The position numbers were made by a program, and so were the translations under genes. DNA of 64,000 nt from Deltaproteobacteria bacterium. GTDB lineage: Bacteria; Acidobacteriota; Thermoanaerobaculia; Multivoradales; JAHZIX01. The notes under the pieces were generated by a model. The model saw only the letters and a program-made list of their open reading frames with translations. It made no database searches and had not been told where the DNA came from. Numbering within the stretch: the first letter of the stretch is position 1; the number at the start of each line of letters is the position of its first letter. The DNA lies in NCBI GenBank assembly GCA_022601195.1, contig JAHZIX010000001.1, positions 148,689 to 212,688 on the forward strand, read 5' to 3'. Shown here one piece after another: positions 34,115 through 42,956 of this stretch.

Positions 34115-34186
34115 CGGAGTTTCTAATCAATAGCGACAGATCCCGATGGCGGGAGGAAGCTAGAACGACCCTCGCCACTATGGGAT

Positions 34187-34474
34187 TCAAGCCGCGAAAA
34201 GCTTCTCCACCTTCACGTCGCCCACACTCTTCTCGGCCTGCCACAGGTCATACTCCAATTGCTGCTGCAGCCAGCTCTCCGGGGTGGTGTCAAAGGCCTT
34301 GGAAAGACGAATCGCCATCTCCGGACTGATGCCGGCTCGACCGTTCAGGATGGCAGAGAGTGTCTTGCGACTCACCCCCAGGGCCTCGGCAGCTCGGGTA
34401 ATGGTAATTCCGAGAGGTTCGATACAAAGCTCCCGGAGAACCTCTCCTGGATGAGGCGGATGGTGCATTTTCAT
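34187..34474 (-). CDS. higA: HigA-type antitoxin (XRE family)
   Basis: A 95-residue DNA-binding protein. [20 protein letters not shown] is the usual HigA/VapI opening, followed by a helix-turn-helix ([20 protein letters not shown], then [17 protein letters not shown]) and the family end [20 protein letters not shown]. It neutralises the toxin and represses the operon. The start shares one base with the stop of the upstream toxin gene (TGATG), so translation is coupled. The toxin-first order is typical of higBA. Confidence 0.93.
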   Translation of the reverse strand: MKMHHPPHPGEVLRELCIEPLGITITRAAEALGVSRKTLSAILNGRAGISPEMAIRLSKAFDTTPESWLQQQLEYDLWQAEKSVGDVKVEKLFAA

Positions 34475-34752
34475 CAGTGATAGTCCTCATAGTCCAAATC
34501 GTAGGCGTCCTTGTTTTCGAATCGAAAGGTGACCCTCCAGTTCCCAGAAACCCGCACTGACCAGGTTCCTCTGCGCTTCCCCTTCAACTCATGGAGGACC
34601 AATCCGGGAAGAGCCATGTCCCCTGGCTGAGACGAAGCTTGCAGCCGTCCGAGAATGAGACGAAGTCGCCGGGCATGATTAGCTTGAATGCCCTTGGCGG
34701 ATCCCGTTCGGAAGAACCTCTCCAGCCCTCGGTCCTTGAAGGATTTGACCAC
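34474..34752 (-). CDS. higB: HigB-type toxin (RelE superfamily)
   Basis: A 92-residue mRNA interferase of the HigB group: [20 protein letters not shown], then [39 protein letters not shown] and [11 protein letters not shown], with the basic and aromatic active-site residues of RelE-like toxins. I place the start at GTG 34752, because the family begins at this point; an extension to 34791 is open but unlike relatives. HigB toxins cleave mRNA on the ribosome. It is first gene of the higBA pair. No plasmid or phage genes are visible nearby, so it may be a chromosomal stress module. Confidence 0.88.
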   Translation of the reverse strand: MVKSFKDRGLERFFRTGSAKGIQANHARRLRLILGRLQASSQPGDMALPGLVLHELKGKRRGTWSVRVSGNWRVTFRFENKDAYDLDYEDYH

Positions 34753-34836
34753 ATCACCATCGTAACCCGTAACGTTACAGCGCACAACCAAGAGAGGTAT
34801 AAAAAATCTAGCTCTCGCCCATCACTTCCGAAGACC

Positions 34837-37308
34837 TCACTCATGCCGCAACGCCGTCAACGGATCCAGTCGCGATGCCCTTCGCGCCGGGAAGTAAGCC
34901 GCGGCGAAGGAGGCTAGGAGGACCAGGGAAACCACTGCGGCGAGCACTCGGCCATCGCCAGGGGCGACGCCGTAGAGGAGGCTCTCGAGGAGGCCGGCGG
35001 TGAGGAAGGTCGCTGCCAAGCCGACGGCGATGCCGGCGAGGGTGAGGAGCATCCCTTGGCCAACGACTTGCCACAGGACATCCCTCCTGCGGGCTCCCAG
35101 GGCCATGCGAATGCCGACCTCTCGGACGCGGCGGCTGACTCCATAGGTGAGCACTCCGAAAATGCCCAGACCAGCCAGGAGCAGACCGGCGACGGCGAAG
35201 ATGCCCACGGCTTGGGCCTGCATGCGTTCGAAGGTGAAGGCTACGCGGCGGTTCTCCGCCCCAGTGGTGAGGGATAAGGGGACGAACTGCTCGTCCATCG
35301 CGGTGGTCACCCCGCGGAGCGCCTCGAACAGGACATCCGTCGCCGCTTTCGAGCGCAGCACCATCTTGAAATGGGGCCGGTAGCGTTGGGCCAAGGAGTA
35401 GTAAACCACCGGTTCCCCACCCAGGCTCGAGCGATACTGGCTGATGCTACCCACCACCCCCACCACCACGTACTCCGGCCCCGGGCCATCCGGCTGCCGC
35501 GCCGCACTGATAATTGTCCGTCCGATGGGATCTTCCCCTGGCCAGAGCTGCTCCGCGAGGAGACGATTCACCACCGCTACCGCCTGGCCATCGGCATCTC
35601 GAGAGTCGAAGGAACGGCCTTCTTCCAGAGGAATCCCCATGGTTTGGAAATAGCCCTCGTCGACGAAATTGAATCGGCTGCTGCGGGGATTCTCCGGGTC
35701 TTCCGGAAGCTGTAGGGGAAGGCGAAGATCGAAGAGGACCGGTGGCACCAACAAGGAGAGCCCAGCCTCCTCCACCATGGGCAGGGCGGCCACCCGCTGG
35801 CGTAACTCGCCCATGAAGGCCAGTTCCTTTTCCCGGGAGTACTCCTTCTGAGGCAGCTCGAAGCGGGCGATGGTCAAGGCCGAGTCGTCGAAGCCCAGAT
35901 CCGCATGGAGACGGTTCCACACGCTCTGGGCCAGCAGAGCACCACCGGCCAACAGCACCACACAGAGGGCGACCTGCGCGGAAGAGAGCCACTTACCGGC
36001 GGAAATCCTCCTCAGCCCCTGGCTCAACCCTTTGCCAGCAAGAGCCCCATTCTCGAGAGCGCCGTCTTTCAAGGCACTAGCGAGATGGACTCGCGACGCC
36101 ATCAGCGCCGGTGCCAACCCAAAGATCAAAGTAGCTAGCAGGCAGACTCCAAAACTACCTGCCAGAACCCGAACATCGAAGCGCATCTCGCTGGCGAATT
36201 GGGATCCCGCATAGGCGACAAGAAAGGCGCGGCCCCAGTAGGCCAGGAGCAGACCGCAGAGCCCTCCGGCCAGGGCCAGTAGGAAGTTCTCGGTCAAAAG
36301 CTGGCGAATCAAGCGCCAGCGACCGGCACCCAAGGATTGCCGAACCGCCCACTCACGGCGGCGTTGGGTCGATCGAGCCATCAGCAGGTGAGCGACGTTG
36401 GCGCAGGTGATCAGCAGCAGGCAAGCCACGGCGATGGCAAACAATCGTAGGGTTGGTGCCAAGCGCACCAGATCGATGGGATGGGCGACGTTAGCCGGTG
36501 TCGCAGTGAGCTGGCGGGTCATCTCACCGGGCATCGGGTGTTCCCGGTCGACCTGCTCCGCCAGCACCGCTAGCTCGCTCTGGGCCTGAGAGCGGGAGAG
36601 ACCCGGCGCTAAGCGCCCGATCATGCCGAGACCTCTTCTATTTCGGTCGCCGAGGAAGCCCTCCTCCTGCTCTCCTAGAACGATTGGTCCCGTCGAAGCC
36701 GGGAAGAAAACATCCGCCACCAGCCCGGCGGAAATGGCAGTGAACCCGGCGGGAGCCACTCCCACCACGGTGAAAGCTTGGCCTTCCACGAGCCGGGTCG
36801 ACCCGAGAATCTGGTCATCGGCACCGAGCTGCTGCCAGCGGTGGTGGGCAACCATCATCACCGGGGCGCTACCGAGGCGGTCGTCCTCGGCGCTGAAGGA
36901 GCGGCCCGCGCTGGCTTTGAGGCCCAAGACATCGAAGAAATTGCCGGAGACCACCATGGCCGTGGCCTTCTCCTCCGCCTTGCCCGTATCGAGAAACACC
37001 TCGAACTCTTGGGTATGAGCAGCCAAGCCGGAAAAGGAGCGATTGCCGTCGCGATAGTCGGCGTAGTCCGGGTAGGAAGTTTGGTTGTAGGGCCCGACGA
37101 ATCCTCTCTGGCTCGCCGTGAAAACCTTCACCAACTCGTCGGCCTTGGGGACCGGAAGCTTGCGCCAGGCCATCAAATTGGTGAGATCGAGGACGGCAGT
37201 CGTTGCCCCCATGCCCACGCCGAGAATCAAGATGACCGCTAGGCTAAAAGCCGGCTGTTGACCCAGTCGTCGGAAAGCGAGGCGAAGATCTTCGAGATTG
37301 CTGGTCAT
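34837..37308 (-). CDS. ADOP-type ABC transporter permease (FtsX/MacB family)
   Basis: An 823-residue membrane protein with the layout of the Acidobacterial duplicated orphan permeases. A first membrane segment (PAFSLAVILILGVGMGATTA) is followed by a MacB-like periplasmic domain and an FtsX domain (about 280-410). A second periplasmic domain and a second FtsX domain (about 700-815) follow, with the family ending FPARRASRLDPLTALRHE. No ATPase gene is adjacent, as usual for this group. Its role is thought to be membrane stress or peptide export, but it is not established. AAGGA precedes the ATG. The family is strongly enriched in Acidobacteriota and is one of the best hints to the origin of this DNA. 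Confidence 0.93.
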   Translation of the reverse strand: MTSNLEDLRLAFRRLGQQPAFSLAVILILGVGMGATTAVLDLTNLMAWRKLPVPKADELVKVFTASQRGFVGPYNQTSYPDYADYRDGNRSFSGLAAHTQEFEVFLDTGKAEEKATAMVVSGNFFDVLGLKASAGRSFSAEDDRLGSAPVMMVAHHRWQQLGADDQILGSTRLVEGQAFTVVGVAPAGFTAISAGLVADVFFPASTGPIVLGEQEEGFLGDRNRRGLGMIGRLAPGLSRSQAQSELAVLAEQVDREHPMPGEMTRQLTATPANVAHPIDLVRLAPTLRLFAIAVACLLLITCANVAHLLMARSTQRRREWAVRQSLGAGRWRLIRQLLTENFLLALAGGLCGLLLAYWGRAFLVAYAGSQFASEMRFDVRVLAGSFGVCLLATLIFGLAPALMASRVHLASALKDGALENGALAGKGLSQGLRRISAGKWLSSAQVALCVVLLAGGALLAQSVWNRLHADLGFDDSALTIARFELPQKEYSREKELAFMGELRQRVAALPMVEEAGLSLLVPPVLFDLRLPLQLPEDPENPRSSRFNFVDEGYFQTMGIPLEEGRSFDSRDADGQAVAVVNRLLAEQLWPGEDPIGRTIISAARQPDGPGPEYVVVGVVGSISQYRSSLGGEPVVYYSLAQRYRPHFKMVLRSKAATDVLFEALRGVTTAMDEQFVPLSLTTGAENRRVAFTFERMQAQAVGIFAVAGLLLAGLGIFGVLTYGVSRRVREVGIRMALGARRRDVLWQVVGQGMLLTLAGIAVGLAATFLTAGLLESLLYGVAPGDGRVLAAVVSLVLLASFAAAYFPARRASRLDPLTALRHE

Positions 37309-37524
37309 GGCTCGTCCTTATGTTCCGCTTCAAGTTCCGAAGCAGCTGAATATTGGGGGACTCACCAAGTCTACGGAGGAGATAGCAAAGCCGTCTGCCA
37401 CATCGCCGCATAAGCTCGCCATGAAAGAAGATTCCGCAGGGATAGGAGGGCGTCACACAAACGCTTCGCAGAATTCGGTCGGCGTCGCGACTCCTCCCAA
37501 CCGATGTCAGGCCGGCGGCACTAT

Positions 37525-37594
37525 CAAGCTAGCACTAGCGAGCTAGCACCGGCGAGCTAGCATCGACGAGCTAGCACCGACGAGCTAGCACCGG
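37525..37594. repeat. Five 14-bp tandem repeats
   Basis: Five exact-length units of the form CGAGCTAGCACCGG, with one to three changes in the outer copies. They fill 70 bases inside the 647-base gap between the ADOP permease and the secretin gene. Each unit holds the palindrome GCTAGC, so the array offers five evenly spaced sites. The rest of the gap (37309-37955) has no gene I can support. Confidence 0.85.
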
Positions 37595-37955
37595 CCAACT
37601 CGCGCAGCACTTCCACCGCTAGCAGTACATCTTCCCTCTGACATTCGAACTGCCCGACCTGGAAACGAATCACAAACTCCCCCTGGTGGACGGTTTCCCG
37701 CGATCCGATCTAGCGGCTCGCTGGTGGTGCCGCGACGGCGGGAATTCACAATAGGCCAATGCTCTCGCCGGCTTGATTTCTGGGCCACTTGATGATCAAG
37801 TAGCCATCGATACACATGAAATTTCTATTGTTTTGGTGGGTCTTGCCGGCCAAAAGAGATCTTCAGGAAGCCTTTCAGAAAGGAGCTAGCTCTGCCGTGG
37901 TCCGCGGCATCGGGCGGTTCAGGAATGACCCCGTTGTCGCGATCCAGAGCTGATC

Positions 37956-40832
37956 ATGATGCACCGCAACTCTCGATCAACAACGCCCTGGCTCCTCGGG
38001 CTCTTCCTCGCCCTGGCCCCCTTCGGGGTCGTGAGCGCAGACGACCCGCCGACTCCACCGGGCAAGGCCTTCTCCTTCACCGGTCGGGTATTGCCCCTCG
38101 GTACGGACTCGGAACCCTCGGACGAAGATCTCTCGCCCCCTCCTCTTCGCTACGGTCATTTCCTCTCATTGACCCATCGATCCGAGCAGCGCTTGGAGCG
38201 CTTCCTGAGAACCGCCATCCTCCGCTACCTGGCACCACGGGGCTATGCCGAGGTCGACGAAACGGTTTGCGGCGCGACGCCACCGTTGCCCAAGGACTCG
38301 ACCCTTCGACACTTCTCGAGCTCCCTGGGGGCTTCCAGGAAGAACGGCGAATCCGCGGGCCTCGACCTGATTCTGATCCCCTCCACCACTGGTGGCCATG
38401 AGCTTCATCTCCTCGGTTTCGAATGCTCCGGAGGATCGATCAAGAAACCCAACCCCGATCTTTCGCAGCTCGAGAGGGAGTTCGGTGAGCTCCTCGAAGA
38501 GCTCGAAGGCGCTCCCCTGGGAGCCCCGGGTGATGAGCTCCTCGCCTACCCGCTGAGCTACGTCCAGGCCGACCGCGCCGTCGCTATCCTGAAGACCCTC
38601 GGCTACCCCATTATCGAGTACAAGAAAAACAAGACTACTCCGGCCAACGGCGAGAACCTCAGCGATGTCATTTTCGACGAGGTTCGCTCGACCTCGAAGG
38701 GAGCGAACCGCGCTTTGCTGAGCCGCCCGGTGATCATCAACCTGATCGACTCGGGAACCACCTCCCTGGTGGATGCAGAGCATGGAGGGGAAGGCACGGG
38801 CACCGGGCCCTCCCGTTCGTCCCTCACGGGAGGGCAGCGCCTCGATGGGATCACCGACAGCGCCCCCCAACAGCGCCTGCTCATCGTCTACGACGAAACC
38901 GACCCGAAGCCGCTGTACAAACTTCTCGAACGCTTGCAGCAGGATATCGACGTGGCGGCACGGCAGATTCTCATCGAGGCCTTGGTGATCGAATTGGATC
39001 GGGATTTCCTGCAGGATGTGGGCGTCGAATTCGAAGGCAATAAGGACAACTATGACGTTTCGTTCCAAGAGGACGGCGGCTTGTTCCAGCCCTTTTCTTT
39101 GGGTTTCACCCGTCCCAGCCCGAAAACCTTGCTCAACTTCAAAGTGAAACTGAAAGCCTTGGTCGACCGCGGTCAAGCCACCGTTTTATCGCGGCCCTCG
39201 GTACTCGTTCTCGATGGCCGCCAAGCGCGCATCAAAGTCGGCGACGACCTGCCCTTCACCAAGAAATTGAGTATCGATGACGGGGTGCTGCTCAGCGAAA
39301 ACGACTTCATCTCCACCGGCATCATTCTCAACCTGCGGCCCAGGGCCGCCTTCGACAACTCGGAGGTCACCCTTCAGGTGGAGACCATCATCAGCTCCGC
39401 GGGTCCGAGCCGCGTCCTCCCGGATCTCGGCATCCTGGTCGCTCCGCCGGTACAGAGCCGGCAGGTCCAGACTCTCGTTCGGGTCGCCAACGACACCCCT
39501 TTCGTTATCGGCGGTCTGATCGCCGACACTCAGCAGAGCGATGTGGTCGGTCTCCCTGGTCTCAGCCGGGTTCGGTGGCTACGCCGTCTGTTCAGCAAAG
39601 AAGGCAAGATCCGGGATCGCAAGGAGGTGATCGTGGTCATCACCCCCCACATCATCTCTACGGACGACCGCACCTACACCTATCTGATCCCCCGCGACGC
39701 AGGAGGCACAGGAAGCGCCGAGGAGCGGGGCCGGAGTGGGAGGAAAGGTCGTCGCAGCGACGCCAACCAGCAGGGGGAGACGAGGCGTCAGGGGAAAGCG
39801 CCTTCAATCTTCGATTCCTTCGACGCGGATCTTTTTCGCAATGTCTACCGCCTACGCAGCAGCGATATCTTCGATCTGGGTTTCATAACCGACAGCAGCA
39901 ACCACCGCTCGCAAGTTCAGAAAGCCCGTAGCCTTGCGGAAGAGTTGACCGGCGTCAGCTTTACCACCGTACCCTCGGTCAACCGTGAGGAGATCGAACG
40001 GGAGATCCAGCGCCTCCTGGCCCTGGCTAAATGTGACAGCAAAGAAGGTCCGTCGGATCGCTTTCACCTCCCATTTTTCAATATCGACCTCCCCCAGGAC
40101 TGCGTCACCGCCGAGGATGTGCAGACCTTTTTGACCCTCTTCGAAGGAGACATTCCGGGAGAGGAGATTCTCGTCCAGCGAATGATGATCCAGCTGGTAG
40201 AAGAGCTAGGAATCGTCGATCAAGTCCCCGCCGAAGGAATCCTCTTCTTCACCAACGAAGAGTACGGCCTGGACCCCATCGAATTGCTGAGCATTCCCTC
40301 CTGCTCGGCGGAAGGGTCAGCCACCCTTTTATCTTTCGAAACCCAGGACGGTCACTCCGCTTGCCCTGCGGACAAACCATCCAGCTCGGGGCGCCGTTTC
40401 GTTCCTCCCACGGTGAAAGTGGAATGCATCTCTCTCGCGAGCACCGACTATTGGACTGAGCTACGGCAGCGAAAGAACCAAGCGATCCTTTTGAAGAAGG
40501 GCTTCAAAGCTAGGGGCCGAAGCACTCTTCAACTCCTGCAAAGCGTTCTCACCCTGGAGAGGCTGCTCGATCTCAACCATCGCGAGACCTTTCCACGCAC
40601 CCTTCGGGCCTACCATGTGGGCCGCGAGGTGGTCGTGCCCACCCGCGAAGACCTGGCCAGCCGGAAACACATCCTCGACTGCCGCACCGCCAGGCTGTTC
40701 TATGAGACTCTCGACTACTACCGCGCCTTCGAGGAAGCCTACGAAGCTCGGGGGATCGACTCCGAGGTCGAAGGAAGAATCCGAGCCACCCGGGTGAGAG
40801 CGACAGCTGCTCTGGAAGCCGGAAAACTATAG
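37956..40832 (+). CDS. Secretin-family outer membrane protein with long C-terminal extension
   Basis: A 958-residue exported protein with a signal peptide (LLGLFLALAPFGVVSADDPP). Residues 190-370 hold a secretin N-type domain (YPLSYVQADRAVAILKTLGY, then RQILIEALVIELDRDFLQDV). Residues 400-570 are the secretin barrel: VLSRPSVLVLDGRQARIKVG, FISTGIILNLRPRA, TPFVIGGLIADTQQSDVVGL and RKEVIVVITPHIIST. Secretins normally end here, but this one continues for about 390 residues. The extension contains a Gly/Arg-rich linker and two regions with an orderly helical look. No gspE, gspF, pilM or other secretion genes are nearby, so it is an orphan. It may build an outer membrane channel with an added domain. 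The start ATG has a second ATG directly after it. Confidence 0.85.
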   Translation: MMHRNSRSTTPWLLGLFLALAPFGVVSADDPPTPPGKAFSFTGRVLPLGTDSEPSDEDLSPPPLRYGHFLSLTHRSEQRLERFLRTAILRYLAPRGYAEVDETVCGATPPLPKDSTLRHFSSSLGASRKNGESAGLDLILIPSTTGGHELHLLGFECSGGSIKKPNPDLSQLEREFGELLEELEGAPLGAPGDELLAYPLSYVQADRAVAILKTLGYPIIEYKKNKTTPANGENLSDVIFDEVRSTSKGANRALLSRPVIINLIDSGTTSLVDAEHGGEGTGTGPSRSSLTGGQRLDGITDSAPQQRLLIVYDETDPKPLYKLLERLQQDIDVAARQILIEALVIELDRDFLQDVGVEFEGNKDNYDVSFQEDGGLFQPFSLGFTRPSPKTLLNFKVKLKALVDRGQATVLSRPSVLVLDGRQARIKVGDDLPFTKKLSIDDGVLLSENDFISTGIILNLRPRAAFDNSEVTLQVETIISSAGPSRVLPDLGILVAPPVQSRQVQTLVRVANDTPFVIGGLIADTQQSDVVGLPGLSRVRWLRRLFSKEGKIRDRKEVIVVITPHIISTDDRTYTYLIPRDAGGTGSAEERGRSGRKGRRSDANQQGETRRQGKAPSIFDSFDADLFRNVYRLRSSDIFDLGFITDSSNHRSQVQKARSLAEELTGVSFTTVPSVNREEIEREIQRLLALAKCDSKEGPSDRFHLPFFNIDLPQDCVTAEDVQTFLTLFEGDIPGEEILVQRMMIQLVEELGIVDQVPAEGILFFTNEEYGLDPIELLSIPSCSAEGSATLLSFETQDGHSACPADKPSSSGRRFVPPTVKVECISLASTDYWTELRQRKNQAILLKKGFKARGRSTLQLLQSVLTLERLLDLNHRETFPRTLRAYHVGREVVVPTREDLASRKHILDCRTARLFYETLDYYRAFEEAYEARGIDSEVEGRIRATRVRATAALEAGKL

Positions 40833-40937
40833 CCCCACCTCTAGAGAGGTCCTGGGCAGCAAGAGGATTGTGGGCAACACGCACAACTAGCACCCTACCT
40901 CTGGCCTAGACTCTCCAAAGCCCTGGGGGTCCGCCCC

Positions 40938-42614
40938 ATGCAGATCTACCTGCCTCTCGACCGAAAGGAAACCCCTTTGCCGCCATACCCGAACCCTCAC
41001 CATCCCTTTAGTCGCCAAAGCAACACGACCTTCAGGACAGCAGCCTTCCTCCCTTTGGTTGGACTGGTTCTCTCGAGCACGGCTGCCCATCCTCAACAAT
41101 TCGCTGACGCCACCGCCACCCACTTCCCCTCCCCGGGCCCGGCGGAGTTCACCAACCAAGTGAGCGTCGGGGATTTGAATGGCGACGGCCACTTGGACCT
41201 GGTGTTCGCCAACGGCGGCGGCTTTGCCACGGCGGGCACGCCGGAGGTCCAACGCATTTACATCAACGACGGCTCCGGCAATTTCACCGACGAGTCGGCT
41301 TCTCGCCTCGGCTGGAGTGGGCTCTGCCGAGGGGTCGAAATGGGAGACATGGACGACGATGGGGACCTCGACCTCATTTTCGCCCAGGACTTCGAACGGC
41401 GCCCCGCCTTGTTTCGCAATGACGGCACGGGAGTCTTCACCGATGTCACGGCAGCTCAGCTGCCGAATATCGCCCTATCCAGCTCACGGGCTCAATTTGC
41501 CGATATCGACAACGACGGAGATCTCGATCTCTACCTGGCCAGCGGCGATGGCAACCGATTCGGGTGCGATCAATATCGCATCTTCGTCAACGACGACGCC
41601 GGTTTCTTCACCGATGAAACGGCCAGCCGCCACCCCACCGAGAACACTTGCGAGAACATGGACGTCATCTTCGCGGACATCGACGGGGACTTCGACCTCG
41701 ACGTCAAAACCGCTAGCACCGGCACCGCCAACAGCCGCCTCTACCGCAACGATTCCAGCGGAGTCTTCTCCTTGGTGACCACCATCCCCGCCGACGCTAC
41801 CTCCTACTCTTACGATTTCGGCGACATCGACGGCGACGGTGACCTCGACCTCCTCGGGGCCAACGCCCGCCCCGGTTCGAGCTCCGAGTTTCTACTGCGC
41901 AACGACGGCAATGCGGTGTTCACCGATATCAGCGACAACGTCTCCCCCAACCCCAGTGAGGACGACAACGACACCAAATTCGTCGACTATGACAATGATG
42001 GAGATCTCGACCTGATCATCGCTCGCATTGGCGGCGGTGAGAAAACCTATGAGAATGATGGCACCGGTCGATTCACTCAAACCACCGGAGTGATCGAGCA
42101 AATCGGCGACTCCTCCCTCGACATCGCGGTGGCGGATCTCGATGGCGATGGGCGCTTCGATGTCGTCACCGCCCAGGGAGAGTCGGGAGACTTCATCAAC
42201 CGGATCTACCTCAGCAGCGGCCCCTTAGACACGCGACCGCCGCGCATCATCGCCACCGAGGATCTCCCCGATACCAGCGATACCAACGGTCCTTACGTGG
42301 TGCGAGCGCTTATCCTCGACGACATGAGCTCGGATCGAAACTTCTTCGCCGACCAAATCCTCCTCACCTACACCGTCGATAGTGGTGATGCCCAGGTGAT
42401 CGAGATGAAACATAGCGGCGGCCAGGTTTATCGCGGCGAGATTCCCGGCCAGGCGGGCGGTATCGTTCAATATCAAGTGTCGGCGGAAGATCAGGCGGGC
42501 AACATCGGTACGGGCCTGGTGGAAATCTTCCAGGTCACCCTCGGAGCGATCTTTAGCGATGGTTTCGAGTCCGGCGACACGGCTGCCTGGAGCGCTACTT
42601 TCGGCCAAAGTTAG
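40938..42614 (+). CDS. Secreted FG-GAP/VCBS repeat protein with GFESGD tail
   Basis: A 558-residue protein. A signal-like hydrophobic stretch (FLPLVGLVLSSTAAHPQQ) follows a basic N-terminus. At least seven Ca-binding loops of the DxDxDGxxD type follow (DLNGDGHLDLVF, DMDDDGDLDLIF, DIDNDGDLDLYL, DIDGDGDLDLLG, DYDNDGDLDLII, DLDGDGRFDVVT and a weaker one), which form an FG-GAP beta-propeller. A beta-sandwich domain (about 430-535) precedes the last residues, FSDGFESGDTAAWSATFGQS. That C-terminal tail is common on exported proteins in this group and may be an anchoring or sorting signal. Adhesion or polysaccharide binding is likely. A copy of the tail and its 3' flank recurs 2 kb downstream. Confidence 0.88.
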   Translation: MQIYLPLDRKETPLPPYPNPHHPFSRQSNTTFRTAAFLPLVGLVLSSTAAHPQQFADATATHFPSPGPAEFTNQVSVGDLNGDGHLDLVFANGGGFATAGTPEVQRIYINDGSGNFTDESASRLGWSGLCRGVEMGDMDDDGDLDLIFAQDFERRPALFRNDGTGVFTDVTAAQLPNIALSSSRAQFADIDNDGDLDLYLASGDGNRFGCDQYRIFVNDDAGFFTDETASRHPTENTCENMDVIFADIDGDFDLDVKTASTGTANSRLYRNDSSGVFSLVTTIPADATSYSYDFGDIDGDGDLDLLGANARPGSSSEFLLRNDGNAVFTDISDNVSPNPSEDDNDTKFVDYDNDGDLDLIIARIGGGEKTYENDGTGRFTQTTGVIEQIGDSSLDIAVADLDGDGRFDVVTAQGESGDFINRIYLSSGPLDTRPPRIIATEDLPDTSDTNGPYVVRALILDDMSSDRNFFADQILLTYTVDSGDAQVIEMKHSGGQVYRGEIPGQAGGIVQYQVSAEDQAGNIGTGLVEIFQVTLGAIFSDGFESGDTAAWSATFGQS

Positions 42615-42708
42615 GGCGCCCGGAGGGGCTGAGGTAAATTCCCTCTACTCAGGACGGGGCGTATTTTAGGACTGCACGGACTGCATGCCTGACACCGCTG
42701 CTGACACC
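42546..42708 (+). repeat. GFESGD-tail and 3' flank repeat, copy A
   Basis: The end of the FG-GAP gene (GATGGTTTCGAGTCCGGCGA onwards) and the following 94 bases, up to the word GCACGGACTGCATGCCTGACA, recur at 44585-44690 and 44762-44871. After this word the motif CTGACACC repeats three times at short intervals. No gene starts before the GTPase at 42957; the remaining sequence to 42956 shows nothing else. Confidence 0.7.
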
Positions 42709-42956
42709 CCTGCTGACACCGCAGCGAGGCATTGTGAGCTTATCGTCGGTCGAATTCTAATTCTCGCTGAACCGGATCTCAGGGACCGCCTCAAGAGGGG
42801 TATCCTGTCACCCGGCTTCTCCACAAAGTTTGCGGCAAATCCCGCAAGCGATCCGCGGGATCTCCGTTTTCTCGACCCAGGAAGTGGCGGAGATTGAGGT
42901 CGATGGGTCGCTTGTCTCTCCTATCCCCACGGGCCTCGGTAAGCTATTCTTCAGCC

